NCBI GenBank assembly: GCA_902799075.1
Contig: CADBYZ010000002.1
Coordinates: forward strand, 1-52,185
Direction: 5' to 3'
Length of the DNA stretch: 52,185 nucleotides
Source of the DNA: Oscillospiraceae bacterium
GTDB taxonomy: Bacteria > Bacillota > Clostridia > Oscillospirales > Oscillospiraceae
Shown here: one piece after another, positions 37,849 to 46,832 of the stretch
How the letters are laid out: each line of letters begins with the position of its first letter
Position numbering within the stretch: the first letter of the stretch is position 1
Notes under the pieces: model-generated
Database searches by the model: none
The model's input: the letters and a program-made list of their open reading frames with translations, nothing else
What the model was told of the DNA's origin: nothing
Program-made: the position numbers and the translations under genes

Positions 37849-39106
37849 ATTCTCTCGCAGCCATGGAGTCATAGTACCGCCGCCCGGCCTCACGGGACTG
37901 GGCCGCTCTCGCCGCGTCCACCTCGTCGTAGTGGGCGATCAGAAGCTCCACGAGCTCTGTGTCGATGGCCTCGCGCTGCGCGTTTTCGCGCAGGATCTCC
38001 ATGACCTTCTCGCGCGGCATGCCCTTGCGGTAGGGCCGGTCCTCGGTGATGGCGGAGAAAATGTCCGCCACCGCCATGATGCGCGAGCCGAGGTCCAGAT
38101 ACTCCCGCCCGAAGTGGAAGGGATAGCCCTTTCCGTTGAGCTTCTCATGGTGAAAGCCCGCCCAGTTGGCGATGTCCTCAAAGCCGTCCATATCCATGAG
38201 GATGAGGCGCGTGAAATAGGGATGCTCGCGGATGATGCTGAACTCCTCATCGTCGAGCTTGCCGTTTTTCTCCAGGATGGCGCGCGGCACCACAAGCTTG
38301 CCCACATCGTGCAGGTTCCCCGCGATCTCCATCTTGAGGCAGTCATCTTCACTCATGCCGCTGAGCTTTGCAAGCTCACGCGCCGTGGCCGCCACGCCCG
38401 CCGAGTGCATGGCGGTGAAGGCAGAGCGGTAGTCGATGATGCGGGACATGAGGCGGGTCAGCTCCGCCGCCTTTTGCAGGGAGATCCGGTGGAAATCCCC
38501 GGTGAAAACCAGCAGAAAATCAGGATTGTGTGCCGCGTCCAGCCAGATCATCTCGATGTCCTTCAGCTGCAAAAGCGCGTCCACCGCCTCAGGCATGAAC
38601 TCCGTGCCCCGGTGCTGTTCCACAAGGCTGCAGATGCGCGGCACCTGGCTGAGGACACGGCGGTCGGGATTGAGACAGGTGGAGACAAAGTCACCCAGAT
38701 GGATGACGGCAGAACAGCGGGCGCCCTGCAGGCAGTCCAGACGCGCGGCCGCCTCGGCGAGGGTTTCCCAGTCCGTCTGGCAGTATTCGATGACGGCGGC
38801 GATCTCCTCAAAGTCGGGCAGGTCCCGGATCATATCCGCGCCGATGCGGGCGTATTCCCGGGCGTTGCTCTCGATCTGCTCCACGGAGACCCGCTCCTCG
38901 AGAATGATGGAGCCGATATCGTGCAGGAGGGCCGCGTATACAATGGTGTGCAGCTCTTCCGTCTCCAGGCCAAGCTGCCGCCCGATGAAGTAGGAGAAGT
39001 AGGCCGTGCGCTCATGGTGGTTTTCCAGGGCGGGGTTGATGAGGTTCAGAGCCTTGGCCACCGCCACCAGCAGGGAGCGGATGTTGGTGAAGGACACGTC
39101 GTTCAT
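37847..39106 (-). CDS. Double-HD phosphohydrolase (HD plus HD-GYP type)
   Basis: A 419-residue cytoplasmic protein with two HD domains. The first (about 28-190) has 'HHERTAYFSYFIGRQLG' and 'ALLHDIGSI'. The second (about 235-400) is an HD-GYP domain with 'NLHDVGKLVVP', 'EHPYFT', 'FHHEKLNGKGYPF' and 'IMAVADIFSAI'. HD-GYP domains hydrolyse cyclic di-GMP or related cyclic dinucleotides. It carries no sensor or receiver domain, so the N-terminal HD may be the input. It is the last gene of a five-gene run and starts 9 bases after the patatin stop codon. Confidence 0.88.
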   Translation of the reverse strand: MNDVSFTNIRSLLVAVAKALNLINPALENHHERTAYFSYFIGRQLGLETEELHTIVYAALLHDIGSIILEERVSVEQIESNAREYARIGADMIRDLPDFEEIAAVIEYCQTDWETLAEAAARLDCLQGARCSAVIHLGDFVSTCLNPDRRVLSQVPRICSLVEQHRGTEFMPEAVDALLQLKDIEMIWLDAAHNPDFLLVFTGDFHRISLQKAAELTRLMSRIIDYRSAFTAMHSAGVAATARELAKLSGMSEDDCLKMEIAGNLHDVGKLVVPRAILEKNGKLDDEEFSIIREHPYFTRLILMDMDGFEDIANWAGFHHEKLNGKGYPFHFGREYLDLGSRIMAVADIFSAITEDRPYRKGMPREKVMEILRENAQREAIDTELVELLIAHYDEVDAARAAQSREAGRRYYDSMAARE

Positions 39107-39115
39107 GTTGTCACC

Positions 39116-39964
39116 TTATCCTTTGAGGAAATTTCTGACCTTCGGCAGCATTTTATACGCCTCACGCCTGCCGGTCTGATAGACCCGCTCAAGCTCGTTG
39201 GGGTCATGCTCGGTGCGGCTGATGCCAAGGCTCTCGGGCGGGCGGATCACGAGGATCTCGCCGCGCGCTTCCTTTTCGTTGATCTGGGCCATCTGGCGGT
39301 TATAGACCTCGTGGCGGACCTCCATGGCTTCCACGATCTTCGGTGTTTTGCAAAGGGCCACGCGCATGAGCGGAAGGGCAGAGGACGGTTTTTTATTAAA
39401 GCCCTTCGGCTGGGTGAGGATGTAGACATTGCGGTCGCAGCCGAGGCTTTCCATGTACCGGTACGGCACGGGGTCGACGATGCCGCCGTCGAGCATGCGG
39501 TATCCGTCCACCTCCACGATGCTGGACACCAGCGGCATGGAGGCCGAGGCCCGCATCCACAGAAGGTCCTTTGTCCCGCCGTCGGTACACTTATGGTAGC
39601 GGATCTCCCCGGTGTCCACATCGGTCGCACCGACATAGAAGTCCATGGGGTTTTCCTCAAAAGCCCTGTTGTCAAAGGGGTCCAGGACCTCCGGCAGCTC
39701 CCGGTAGCAGAAGTCCGCGCCGTAGAGGTCGCCGGTTTTGATCAATGATCTGATACTGCAAAAGCGCGGGTCCCGGCTGTAGCGCTTGTTGTAGCGGATG
39801 GCGCGGCCAGCCTGTCTGGATTTGAAGTTGCAGCCGAAGCAGGCCCCCGCCGAGATTCCGGCGGCAGCATCAAAGGTGATATTCTCCTCGAGGAACACAT
39901 CCGTCACGCCGCAGGTGAACATCCCGCGCATGGCGCCGCCCTCCATGATGAGCGCTGTTTTCAT
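39116..39964 (-). CDS. Patatin-like phospholipase
   Basis: A 282-residue cytoplasmic lipase of the patatin/RssA group. The oxyanion loop is 'GGAMRG' (9-14), the nucleophile Ser38 sits in 'GISAG', and the catalytic Asp159 in 'DGGIVDP' completes the Ser-Asp dyad. It should hydrolyse acyl esters of phospholipids or similar lipids. Its ATG overlaps the TGA of yigZ (ATGA), so the genes are translationally coupled. The C-terminal about 80 residues are helical and basic. There is no signal peptide. Confidence 0.9.
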   Translation of the reverse strand: MKTALIMEGGAMRGMFTCGVTDVFLEENITFDAAAGISAGACFGCNFKSRQAGRAIRYNKRYSRDPRFCSIRSLIKTGDLYGADFCYRELPEVLDPFDNRAFEENPMDFYVGATDVDTGEIRYHKCTDGGTKDLLWMRASASMPLVSSIVEVDGYRMLDGGIVDPVPYRYMESLGCDRNVYILTQPKGFNKKPSSALPLMRVALCKTPKIVEAMEVRHEVYNRQMAQINEKEARGEILVIRPPESLGISRTEHDPNELERVYQTGRREAYKMLPKVRNFLKG

Positions 39965-40602
39965 TCCTTCACTCCCCCGCTCAGCGGCACGGCACGAAAG
40001 CTCTCGCCCGTCACCTTCGCCGTGACGCTCCCGGCGCTCTGGTCGAAAATCCTGGCGGCAAAGCTCTCGCTCTGTTCCTCCGGCACCAGGACCTTCAGGG
40101 TGACATCCGCGCCGTACTCCACATCCGCAACGATCCCGCCCGCGGCGGAAGCCTCCAGCTTCATGCGCTCCATCTGGGCATAGGTGCAGGGAAGCTCTGT
40201 CTCTACCCAGCGGCGCACCACCGAGATCCCGGCGGCATTCAGCGCATCAGCGGTACTTTTTGTATAGGCGCGCAGAAGCCCGCCCGTGCCCAGCAGCACC
40301 CCGCCGAAATAGCGCGTCACCACGCAGACGCAGTTGGTGACGCCCTGGCGGCGCAGCACCTCCAGCATGGGGATGCCCGCGCTGCCCTGGGGCTCGCCGT
40401 CGTCGCTGTAGCGCTCGGCCCCGTCCCGGATGCTGTAGCACCAGCAGTTGTGCCGCGCGTCATAGTATTTCTTTTTCATCTCCGCGATGAAGGCGCGGGC
40501 CTCGTCCTCGGTCTCCGCCACGCGGACGTGGCCCAGAAAGCGCGAGCGCTTTTCGGTGAACTCCGCCTCGCCCGGCCCGGTGGGGATATAGTATTCGCTC
40601 AT
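39961..40602 (-). CDS. yigZ: YigZ/IMPACT family protein
   Basis: A 213-residue protein with the IMPACT/UPF0029 N-terminal domain ('EKRSRFLGHVRVAETEDEARAF', 'DARHNCWCYSI', 'SDDGEPQGSAGIPML', 'VVTRYFGGVLLGTGGLLRAY') and the DUF1949 C-terminal domain (about 140-205). Family members bind RNA or ribosome-associated partners, but the bacterial role is poorly defined. It lies between hflX and the patatin gene with ATGA overlaps on both sides, so the three are made together. Confidence 0.92.
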   Translation of the reverse strand: MSEYYIPTGPGEAEFTEKRSRFLGHVRVAETEDEARAFIAEMKKKYYDARHNCWCYSIRDGAERYSDDGEPQGSAGIPMLEVLRRQGVTNCVCVVTRYFGGVLLGTGGLLRAYTKSTADALNAAGISVVRRWVETELPCTYAQMERMKLEASAAGGIVADVEYGADVTLKVLVPEEQSESFAARIFDQSAGSVTAKVTGESFRAVPLSGGVKE

Positions 40603-41897
40603 GTCTCCCAGTCCTCTTTGGGCTCCACATAGCCCGGGATATAGGCCTTCACCTTTCCGAACAGCTCCGGCGGGACAATGGCCTCCACCTCGATGCCGTC
40701 CTCGGTGTACTCGCTCCTTAAAACCGCCGCGTCGCGGTTGAGGCTGTCGAGCAGCGCCGCGGCTGCGTAGGGCAGCTTGATGGTCACATGGCGCTTGCCG
40801 CGGTCGAGCCTGGCGGAGAGCATCTGCATCAGCTCCGCCGCCCCCTCCCCGCTCTTGGCGGAGATGCAGACGATGTCCTCCCCGTGGGGCAGGATGCCGA
40901 AGTAAGCGTCACACTTGTTGAAAACGCGGATGCATGGCGTAGCCTCGGCCCCGAGCTGGCGGATGAGCTCGTCCACTACGCGGGCCTGCTCCATCCACTC
41001 GGGGTTGGAGATGTCGATGACATGCAGCAGCACATCGGCATACTGCAGCTCCTCCAGCGTCGCCTTGAAGGCCTCGATCAAATGCGTGGGCAGCTTGCGG
41101 ATGAAGCCGACGGTGTCGGACAGCAGGATCTCCTGGGTCTCGTCCACCTTGAGGCGGCGGGTGGTGGTGTCGAGGGTGTCAAAGAGGCGGTCGTTTGCCG
41201 GGATGTCCGAGCCGGTCAGGCAATTTAGGAGCGTGGACTTGCCCGCGTTCGTATAGCCCACCAGGGCTACGACCGGCATGGCATTTTTCTCGCGCTTTCT
41301 CCGCTGCGTGCCGCGCACCTTGCGCACCTCGGAAAGCTCTTCCTCAAGCTTCTGGATCTTGCGGCGGATGTGGCGGCGGTCGGTCTCAAGCTGGGTCTCG
41401 CCGGGCCCGCGGGTGCCGATGGGCGACGAGCCGCCGGAGGCCGTCTGGCGCACCAGGTGGGTCCACATGCCGGTCAGGCGCGGCAGGAGGTACTTGTACT
41501 GGGCAAGCTCCACCTGCAATTGTCCCTCGCGGGTCCTGGCCCGCTGGGCGAAGATGTCCAGGATCAGGCCCGAGCGGTCGAGCACCTTCACGCCCAGCTC
41601 CTCAGACAGCACACGCATCTGCGAGGGGGAAAGCTCGTTATCGAACACGGCGAGGTCGCATTCGTTTGCTTCGATCAGCTCCTTGAGCTCCCTGACCTTG
41701 CCGTCGCCGAGGAAGGAGCGCGGATCCGGGGTGGGGCGGGCCTGGATCATGGTGGCCGCGACCTCGCCCCCGGCTGTCTCCACCAGGGCGGCAAGCTCAT
41801 CCATGGTCACGTCGCTTGACCGCTCGTGCATATCCATGCTCGCGGCAGCCAGCCCTGCCAGCACCGCGCGTTCTTTTTTCGTTTCGATTGATTCCAT
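40599..41897 (-). CDS. hflX: Ribosome-associated GTPase HflX
   Basis: A 432-residue GTPase with the HflX N-terminal domain (about 10-110), a linker helix, and a G domain (about 200-365): G1 'GYTNAGKST', G3 'DTVGFIRKLP' and G4 'FNKCD'. The C-terminal domain ends with 'PPELFGKVKAYIPGYVE'. HflX splits stalled or hibernating ribosomes. 'IGTRGPGETQLETDRR' is the family signature before the G domain. It overlaps yigZ by ATGA and follows the lipoprotein gene by 20 bases. Confidence 0.95.
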   Translation of the reverse strand: MESIETKKERAVLAGLAAASMDMHERSSDVTMDELAALVETAGGEVAATMIQARPTPDPRSFLGDGKVRELKELIEANECDLAVFDNELSPSQMRVLSEELGVKVLDRSGLILDIFAQRARTREGQLQVELAQYKYLLPRLTGMWTHLVRQTASGGSSPIGTRGPGETQLETDRRHIRRKIQKLEEELSEVRKVRGTQRRKREKNAMPVVALVGYTNAGKSTLLNCLTGSDIPANDRLFDTLDTTTRRLKVDETQEILLSDTVGFIRKLPTHLIEAFKATLEELQYADVLLHVIDISNPEWMEQARVVDELIRQLGAEATPCIRVFNKCDAYFGILPHGEDIVCISAKSGEGAAELMQMLSARLDRGKRHVTIKLPYAAAALLDSLNRDAAVLRSEYTEDGIEVEAIVPPELFGKVKAYIPGYVEPKEDWET

Positions 41898-41917
41898 GTA
41901 TTCTCCGTTCTTCTTCT

Positions 41918-42754
41918 CTACGCCGCTCCTTTTTCGCCGAAGGTCGGCAGCCTGCTCGGCTCAGGCGTCACGATCTCGCTGCCGTCGCTGAAGCGCAGGA
42001 GATAGCAGACCGCAGCGATGAACTCCTCATCGCTCATGTTGACGCCGCAGGTCACCGTCAGCAGGATCTGGCGCTGGGGTACGTATGTGGGATCGTCCGC
42101 CATGATGCGGCGGGAATCGGCAAAGTAGGAGCTGGGCGTGAGCTTCATGACCTGCCCGATGCGCTGCTGCTCGATCTTTGCCAGCACGAAGTCCTTGAGA
42201 TAATAGGTGGAGGTACGCAGCTTTTCCCCCTGGGGCATGAGCAGGTGCGGGTAGAGGCCGTTGTATATCTCCTGCGCCGCCTCCAACGAGCACAGCTCCG
42301 CCATCACGTAGAGGCCCTCGTCCTCCTTGCCGCTCTTGGGCAGGTACTGAAACTCGATGTACGAATGCTCCGCAAGCGCGCCGTTTTCGTCCAGCAGCAC
42401 GGCGTGGTCCACGCGCTTGATGCCGAGGCGCTCATAGCTTGCGTAGCTCTCCCCGAAGATCGCCGAGGGCAGGAAGTTGTAGGGAAACAGGGCCAGGCAC
42501 TGGCGGTGGGTATAGGTCTCCTGGCGGCTGTCGGGCGCGGCGCCGGGATTGTTCATCAAAAGCAGCGCCGCCTCGTTCCAGACATAGCGCTCGGGACTGC
42601 CGCCGCCGAAGGTCGGAGCCGGAGTGCGCACCGGCGTGGGCTTTGCGTCCACCGTCGGCATCTCCCAGGGTTCGAGCGGTTCCTCCTTGCGGCAGGCCGT
42701 GAGCACGGGGCACAGAAGGCACAGCGCCAAAAGCAGCGCGATCATTCGTTTCAT
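41918..42754 (-). CDS. Lipoprotein of unknown function
   Basis: A 278-residue lipoprotein: the signal peptide ends in a lipobox 'LTAC' with the lipidated Cys at residue 21. A Pro/Thr-rich spacer (about 28-50) leads to a globular domain of about 220 residues that I cannot assign; it contains 'YVWNEAALLLMNNPG' and a beta-rich C-terminal third. It is the first gene of the hflX-yigZ-patatin-HD run and has its own strong promoter. Its placement does not suggest a specific role. Confidence 0.78.
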   Translation of the reverse strand: MKRMIALLLALCLLCPVLTACRKEEPLEPWEMPTVDAKPTPVRTPAPTFGGGSPERYVWNEAALLLMNNPGAAPDSRQETYTHRQCLALFPYNFLPSAIFGESYASYERLGIKRVDHAVLLDENGALAEHSYIEFQYLPKSGKEDEGLYVMAELCSLEAAQEIYNGLYPHLLMPQGEKLRTSTYYLKDFVLAKIEQQRIGQVMKLTPSSYFADSRRIMADDPTYVPQRQILLTVTCGVNMSDEEFIAAVCYLLRFSDGSEIVTPEPSRLPTFGEKGAA

Positions 42755-42794
42755 ATCAATTTCTCCCTCCCGGGCAAAATCTTATGAATGAGGT

Positions 42795-42823
42795 ATTATA
42801 CTATATTCCCGCGCGCTTAACAA
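42795..42823 (-). promoter_or_regulatory. Promoter of the lipoprotein-hflX operon
   Basis: Minus strand: TTGTTA (42823-42818), a 17-base spacer, and a perfect TATAAT (42800-42795), about 40 bases before the ATG. Confidence 0.75.
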
Positions 42824-42856
42824 GGCTCTGATTTGCATGATTCCCGGTCCGGGTGT

Positions 42857-42883
42857 AAAAAACCTTCCCCTCAAAGGGGAAGG
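42857..42883 (-). terminator. Terminator of the ymxH-like gene
   Basis: CCTTCCCCT (42863-42871) and AGGGGAAGG (42875-42883) form a 9-bp stem with a 3-base loop. The minus strand runs into TTTTTT. The stem matches the terminal arm of the repeat at 6045-6231. Confidence 0.85.
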
Positions 42884-42892
42884 CGAGCTTGC

Positions 42893-43165
42893 TTACCAGC
42901 GGTTTTGCCGCTTGCGGCGCGGGAAATCGCCCTTGATCTCCACCAGCACGATGTCGCTGCCGACGCGGACGATGTTCTTCCAGGGCAGCACATAGTCGTC
43001 CTCCCGCCCGAACAGGCCGAAGAAGCGGGCCCTGCCCGGCGTCACCAGAGAGGCGATGCAGCCCTCCTTGTCGTCCAGCTCCACATCGCAGACATAGCCC
43101 AGGCGAAAGCCCGTGTGGATGTCAATGACCTCTTTGCAGCAAAGCTCCGAAAAATAGCACATCAT
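42893..43165 (-). CDS. YlmC/YmxH-type sporulation protein (PRC-barrel)
   Basis: A 90-residue protein with a PRC-barrel-like fold and the YlmC/YmxH pattern: 'CCKEVIDIHTGFRLGYVCDVELD', 'GCIASLVTPG' and 'YVLPWKNIVRVGSDIVLVEI', ending in a basic tail. Family members are conserved in endospore formers, but their exact role is not settled. It is a single gene with a terminator; no ribosome binding site as strong as those of its neighbours is visible. Confidence 0.88.
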   Translation of the reverse strand: MMCYFSELCCKEVIDIHTGFRLGYVCDVELDDKEGCIASLVTPGRARFFGLFGREDDYVLPWKNIVRVGSDIVLVEIKGDFPRRKRQNRW

Positions 43166-43208
43166 ATCCGATCCCCCTCGCCTGAGTCTATGCGCGGGGG
43201 ATTATGTC

Positions 43209-44108
43209 CTATTCCGCCGCTTTCGTCCTCGGCGCGGGCAGCTGCACGAGGATGATGGCGGCAAACATGATGATGCAGCCGAGAAGCTCCCGCCCGCTCA
43301 TGCGCTCACCGAGCAGCAGTGCCCCGGTGAGGGCGGCAAATACCGACTCAAGGCTCATGAGCAGTGACGCCACCGTGGGGTCTGTAAAGCGCTGGGCGAT
43401 CATCTGCAGCGTATACCCCACGCCGCCGGACATGACGCCGCACCAGAGGATCGGGATCGCAGCGGCCCTGATCTGCGCCAGGGAGGGCTCCTCGACCATC
43501 AGCGCGATGACGCCCGAGACCAGCGCCACCGTGACAAACTGGATCGTGGACAGACGCACGGGGTCGGCCTTTTTTGTAAAGTAATCGCAGCAGAGGATGT
43601 GCCCGCTGAACACCACCGCGCAGCAGCAGACCAGCGTGTCGCCCCTGGTGAGGCGGAAGCCCTCCTTCATGCACAGAAGATACATGCCGAACACACCGAT
43701 GGCGATGGCGGCCCAGACATGCGCCCCGCAGCGCTTTTTGAACAGCACCAGGTTCAAAACCGGGACGATGAGGATATACAGCGCCGTGATGAAGCCCGCC
43801 TTGCCCGCCGTGGTGGTGACGATGCCGTATTGCTGGAAAAGGCTCGCGGCGGCAAGGAACAGGCCGCAGCAGATGCCGCCGATAATTGTATGGCGTTTTC
43901 TCTCTACGTCTTCCTGCTCGTCGGGCATCCGGCGGCTTAAAAACAGGGAGGCTGTCCCGGCGGTCATGGCCGCAAGCCACATGCGCGCCGAGGTAAAGGT
44001 GACGGGGCCGATGCTCTCCATGCCCACGCGCTGGGCCACGAAAGCCGTGCCCCAGATCATCGCCGTGATGAGCAGGAGGATATTGCCCAGCATTTTCTTG
44101 TTTTTCAT
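43209..44108 (-). CDS. EamA/DMT-superfamily transporter, copy 1
   Basis: A membrane protein of about 299 residues with ten predicted helices in two EamA repeats (about 8-145 and 155-292). The N-terminal signature 'ITAMIWGTAFVAQRVGME' is typical. DMT proteins export or import small metabolites such as amino acids or drugs; the substrate cannot be predicted. The start is ATG 44108, preceded by AAAGG; the open frame runs back to 44255 across the promoter and is not coding there. It is divergent from ppk, with back-to-back promoters. Confidence 0.88.
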   Translation of the reverse strand: MKNKKMLGNILLLITAMIWGTAFVAQRVGMESIGPVTFTSARMWLAAMTAGTASLFLSRRMPDEQEDVERKRHTIIGGICCGLFLAAASLFQQYGIVTTTAGKAGFITALYILIVPVLNLVLFKKRCGAHVWAAIAIGVFGMYLLCMKEGFRLTRGDTLVCCCAVVFSGHILCCDYFTKKADPVRLSTIQFVTVALVSGVIALMVEEPSLAQIRAAAIPILWCGVMSGGVGYTLQMIAQRFTDPTVASLLMSLESVFAALTGALLLGERMSGRELLGCIIMFAAIILVQLPAPRTKAAE

Positions 44109-44145
44109 TTGGATCACGCCTTTAGCATTTTGCTCAATGATCCAT

Positions 44146-44174
44146 AGTATAAGCGGTCTTCCGAGCCGCCGCAA
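44146..44174 (-). promoter_or_regulatory. Promoter of the EamA transporter
   Basis: Minus strand: TTGCGG (44174-44169), a 17-base spacer, TATACT (44151-44146). Confidence 0.6.
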
Positions 44175-44199
44175 GTGTGGAAACTGCACAACTCTTGTG

Positions 44200-44228
44200 T
44201 TGACTTCCAGGGGGTAATATCGTAAAAT
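44200..44228 (+). promoter_or_regulatory. Promoter of ppk
   Basis: TTGACT (44200-44205), a 17-base spacer, TAAAAT (44223-44228). The short leader then contains a GC-rich hairpin (CGCAGGC-CGG-GCCTGCG, about 44258-44274) just before the GGAG at 44281, which could tune translation. Confidence 0.75.
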
Positions 44229-44293
44229 AGCAATAAATATGGGAAACCCAAGCAAACGCAGGCCGGGCCTGCGTCAATAAGGAGTATCGTTTC

Positions 44294-46771
44294 ATGCCGC
44301 AGAAAGAGAAAAAGGCCGCGCCCGAGAAGAAGAGCGCCGGCGAAAAGAAGGCCGCCGAAAAGAAAGGCACCCCTGAAAAGAAGAGCACCGCTGAGAAGAA
44401 GGCGGCCCAGGAAAAGAAGGAAGCCGCCGAACGCAAGGCCGCCCAGGAGCGGCAGGCGCTTGCCGAGAAGAAGGCCGCCGAGGAGCGCAAGGCCGCGGCA
44501 AAAAGCGTCTACATCAACCGCGAGCTGAGCTGGCTTGCCTTTAACGAGCGCGTGCTGCTCGAGGCCGCCGATCCCGCCGTGCCGCTTTTGGAGCGGCTCA
44601 AGTTCCTGATGATCTACCAGTCGAACCTGACGGAGTTTTACCGGGTGCGCATCGGCATCCTGACACACCGCGCCCTTCTGACCCCCGACATGCGCGACGC
44701 CCTGTCCGGCATGTCGCCCGAGACGCAGATCCACGAGGTGCTGCGTGTTACCCGCGAGCAGCAGGTCCTGATGGAGAGCATCTGGAAGGGCATCCGCGAG
44801 GAGCTGCGCGCAAACGGTGTGGACGTGCTGGACTTCAAGAAGATCAGCAAGGTAGACGAGCTGATGAGCAAGAAGCTCTTCGGCGACATCAAGGACCTGC
44901 TCTTCCCCAAGATCATCGACGTAAACCAGCCCTTCCCCTTCCTCTGGAACGGGGAGTCGAATGTCGTCGCCTTCCTCGGGCGCACGACGGTACAGAAGCT
45001 TGCGGTCATCCCGCTGCACCGGGTCCCGGCGTATTTGAGCTTTGAGATCAACGGCTGCCAGAAGATCGTGCTCACGGCCCAGCTCATCCGCCACTTCCTG
45101 CCGCTGCTGCTCAAAAAGGAGAGCATCCTTCAGACCGCCACTGTGGAGGTCACGCGCAATGCCGATGTGTTCCTTGCCGACGTGCAGGACAGCGCCGACG
45201 ACGACCTGCGTCAGAAGATGTCCTCCATGCTCACAAAGCGCAAGCGGGAGCTTCCGGTGCGCGCGCGCATTTACGGCAAGCTCTCGGACCAAAACCGCGC
45301 CCTGCTCATTAAAAAGCTCCGCGTGCCGGAGAGCCGGGTCTTCACCCAGACGGTGCCCTTTGACCTGTCCTTCCGCTCCTGCATAGGCGGGCACGAAAAT
45401 TTCAAATACGAGGAGCGCCGCCCGGCGCGGGATATCGGGCTTAAAAAGGGCGAATACTTCTCCTACATAGAAAAGCACGATCTGCTCATGAGCTTTCCGT
45501 TCCAGAGCATGATGCCCTTCGTGGATCTCATCTACGAGGCGGCGGACGACCCGGAGGTTTTGAGCATCAAGATCACTCTCTACCGTATGTCCGGCAGCAG
45601 CAAGATCGCGGCCGCCCTGGCCTACGCCGCCGACAAGGGCAAGGACGTGCTTTGCCTGCTTGAGCTGCGGGCCAGATTCGATGAGCAGAACAACATCGAC
45701 TACTCCGAGATGCTGGAGGACGCAGGCTGCCATGTGATCTACGGCCTGCCCGAGTACAAGGTGCACTCCAAGCTCTGCGTCATCACCCGGCAGCATGACG
45801 GCAATCTCACGCGCATCACCCAGGTGGGCACCGGCAACTACAACGAGGTCACCGGCGAGCAGTACACCGACCTCTCCCTTATTACCGCAAACGAGCAGGC
45901 GGGTCTCGACGGTGAGGCCGCCTTCACCGCCCTGCTGCACGGCGAGCTGCCGCCCGAGGCGCAGTACCTCTGGATCGCGCCCAACAGCTTTAAGCCCCGG
46001 GTGCTGGAGTACCTGGAGCGTGAAAAGGCCAAGGGCGACAAGGGCCGCGTCGCCATCAAGATCAACGCCCTGAATAACCGGGACGTGATGGAAAAGCTCA
46101 TCGAGTGCTCCAAGGCGGGCGTGAAGATCGAGCTCTTTATCCGCGGCATCTGCTGCCTGCGCCCCGGCATCGAGGGCATGACGGAGAACATCACGGTCAC
46201 AAGCGTCGTGGGCCGCTGGCTCGAGCATTCGCGCATCTACTCCTTCGGTGAGGGCGAGGACCAGCGCCTCTTTCTCGGCTCGGGCGACCTTCTCAGCCGC
46301 AACCTGGAGCACCGGGTGGAGGCCTTCATCGAGGTCGTGACCCCCGACACGCGCGAGCAGATCAACACCGTGCTCGACGCTTTGCGCAATGACCGGGAGA
46401 AGTCCCGCCGCATGCTGTCCGACGGAACCTACGTACGCGAAAAAGGCGGTGAGGGCACCAGCTCCCAGGAGGCACTGTACCGCTATTTCAGCGCCTACAA
46501 GGTGAACACCGAGCCGCCCGCGCCGGTCGTGCAGACAGCCCCCGCGGCAGAGTCCGCACCGGTCGAACAGACGGCCCCTGCGGCAGAGCCCGCACCTGCC
46601 TTGCAGGCAGCTCCTGCGGCAGAGCCCGTGCCGGTCAGAAGCGAACCCGTCGCGGCGGAAAAGGCCCCGATCATCGCGCCGCCGAAGGCGTTGGAGACCA
46701 CCCCGCCCCCGGAGCCGGTGGGCCTGCTCCGAAAGATCAGGAGCTTTGCCCGCTGGCGGGGCCGCATGTAA
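44294..46771 (+). CDS. ppk1: Polyphosphate kinase 1 with Lys/Ala-rich N-terminal and Pro/Ala-rich C-terminal tails
   Basis: An 825-residue protein. The core (about 71-735) is PPK1, which reversibly polymerises the ATP gamma-phosphate into polyphosphate. It starts 'INRELSWLAFNERVL' and contains the two catalytic histidines, His491 ('YKVHSKLC') and His645 ('LEHSRIY'). Residues 2-70 are an unusual extension of short Lys/Glu/Ala repeats ('AEKK', 'QEKK'), and the last about 85 residues hold imperfect repeats of 'TAPAAEPAP'. Neither tail belongs to the family core. GGAG precedes the ATG. A ROK kinase gene follows after 61 bases. Confidence 0.95.
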   Translation: MPQKEKKAAPEKKSAGEKKAAEKKGTPEKKSTAEKKAAQEKKEAAERKAAQERQALAEKKAAEERKAAAKSVYINRELSWLAFNERVLLEAADPAVPLLERLKFLMIYQSNLTEFYRVRIGILTHRALLTPDMRDALSGMSPETQIHEVLRVTREQQVLMESIWKGIREELRANGVDVLDFKKISKVDELMSKKLFGDIKDLLFPKIIDVNQPFPFLWNGESNVVAFLGRTTVQKLAVIPLHRVPAYLSFEINGCQKIVLTAQLIRHFLPLLLKKESILQTATVEVTRNADVFLADVQDSADDDLRQKMSSMLTKRKRELPVRARIYGKLSDQNRALLIKKLRVPESRVFTQTVPFDLSFRSCIGGHENFKYEERRPARDIGLKKGEYFSYIEKHDLLMSFPFQSMMPFVDLIYEAADDPEVLSIKITLYRMSGSSKIAAALAYAADKGKDVLCLLELRARFDEQNNIDYSEMLEDAGCHVIYGLPEYKVHSKLCVITRQHDGNLTRITQVGTGNYNEVTGEQYTDLSLITANEQAGLDGEAAFTALLHGELPPEAQYLWIAPNSFKPRVLEYLEREKAKGDKGRVAIKINALNNRDVMEKLIECSKAGVKIELFIRGICCLRPGIEGMTENITVTSVVGRWLEHSRIYSFGEGEDQRLFLGSGDLLSRNLEHRVEAFIEVVTPDTREQINTVLDALRNDREKSRRMLSDGTYVREKGGEGTSSQEALYRYFSAYKVNTEPPAPVVQTAPAAESAPVEQTAPAAEPAPALQAAPAAEPVPVRSEPVAAEKAPIIAPPKALETTPPPEPVGLLRKIRSFARWRGRM

Positions 46772-46775
46772 ATTC

Positions 46776-46797
46776 ATTCTGAGAATCCGCTCAGGAT
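46776..46797. repeat. Mini hairpin of the TCCTGAG repeat family
   Basis: ATTCTGAG (46776-46783), 6 bases, CTCAGGAT (46790-46797). It lies in the gap between ppk and the ROK gene and lacks a T-run, so it is unlikely to terminate. Confidence 0.5.
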
Positions 46798-46832
46798 AAC
46801 AGACATACAAAACATTCAGGAGGAAAACAGCT

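Noticed and set aside
44114-46810. An 898-codon open frame on the minus strand opposite ppk
   Set aside because: It is the mirror of a high-G+C gene with clear PPK1 motifs and strong codon bias; its translation has no recognisable domain, and it covers the ppk promoter.
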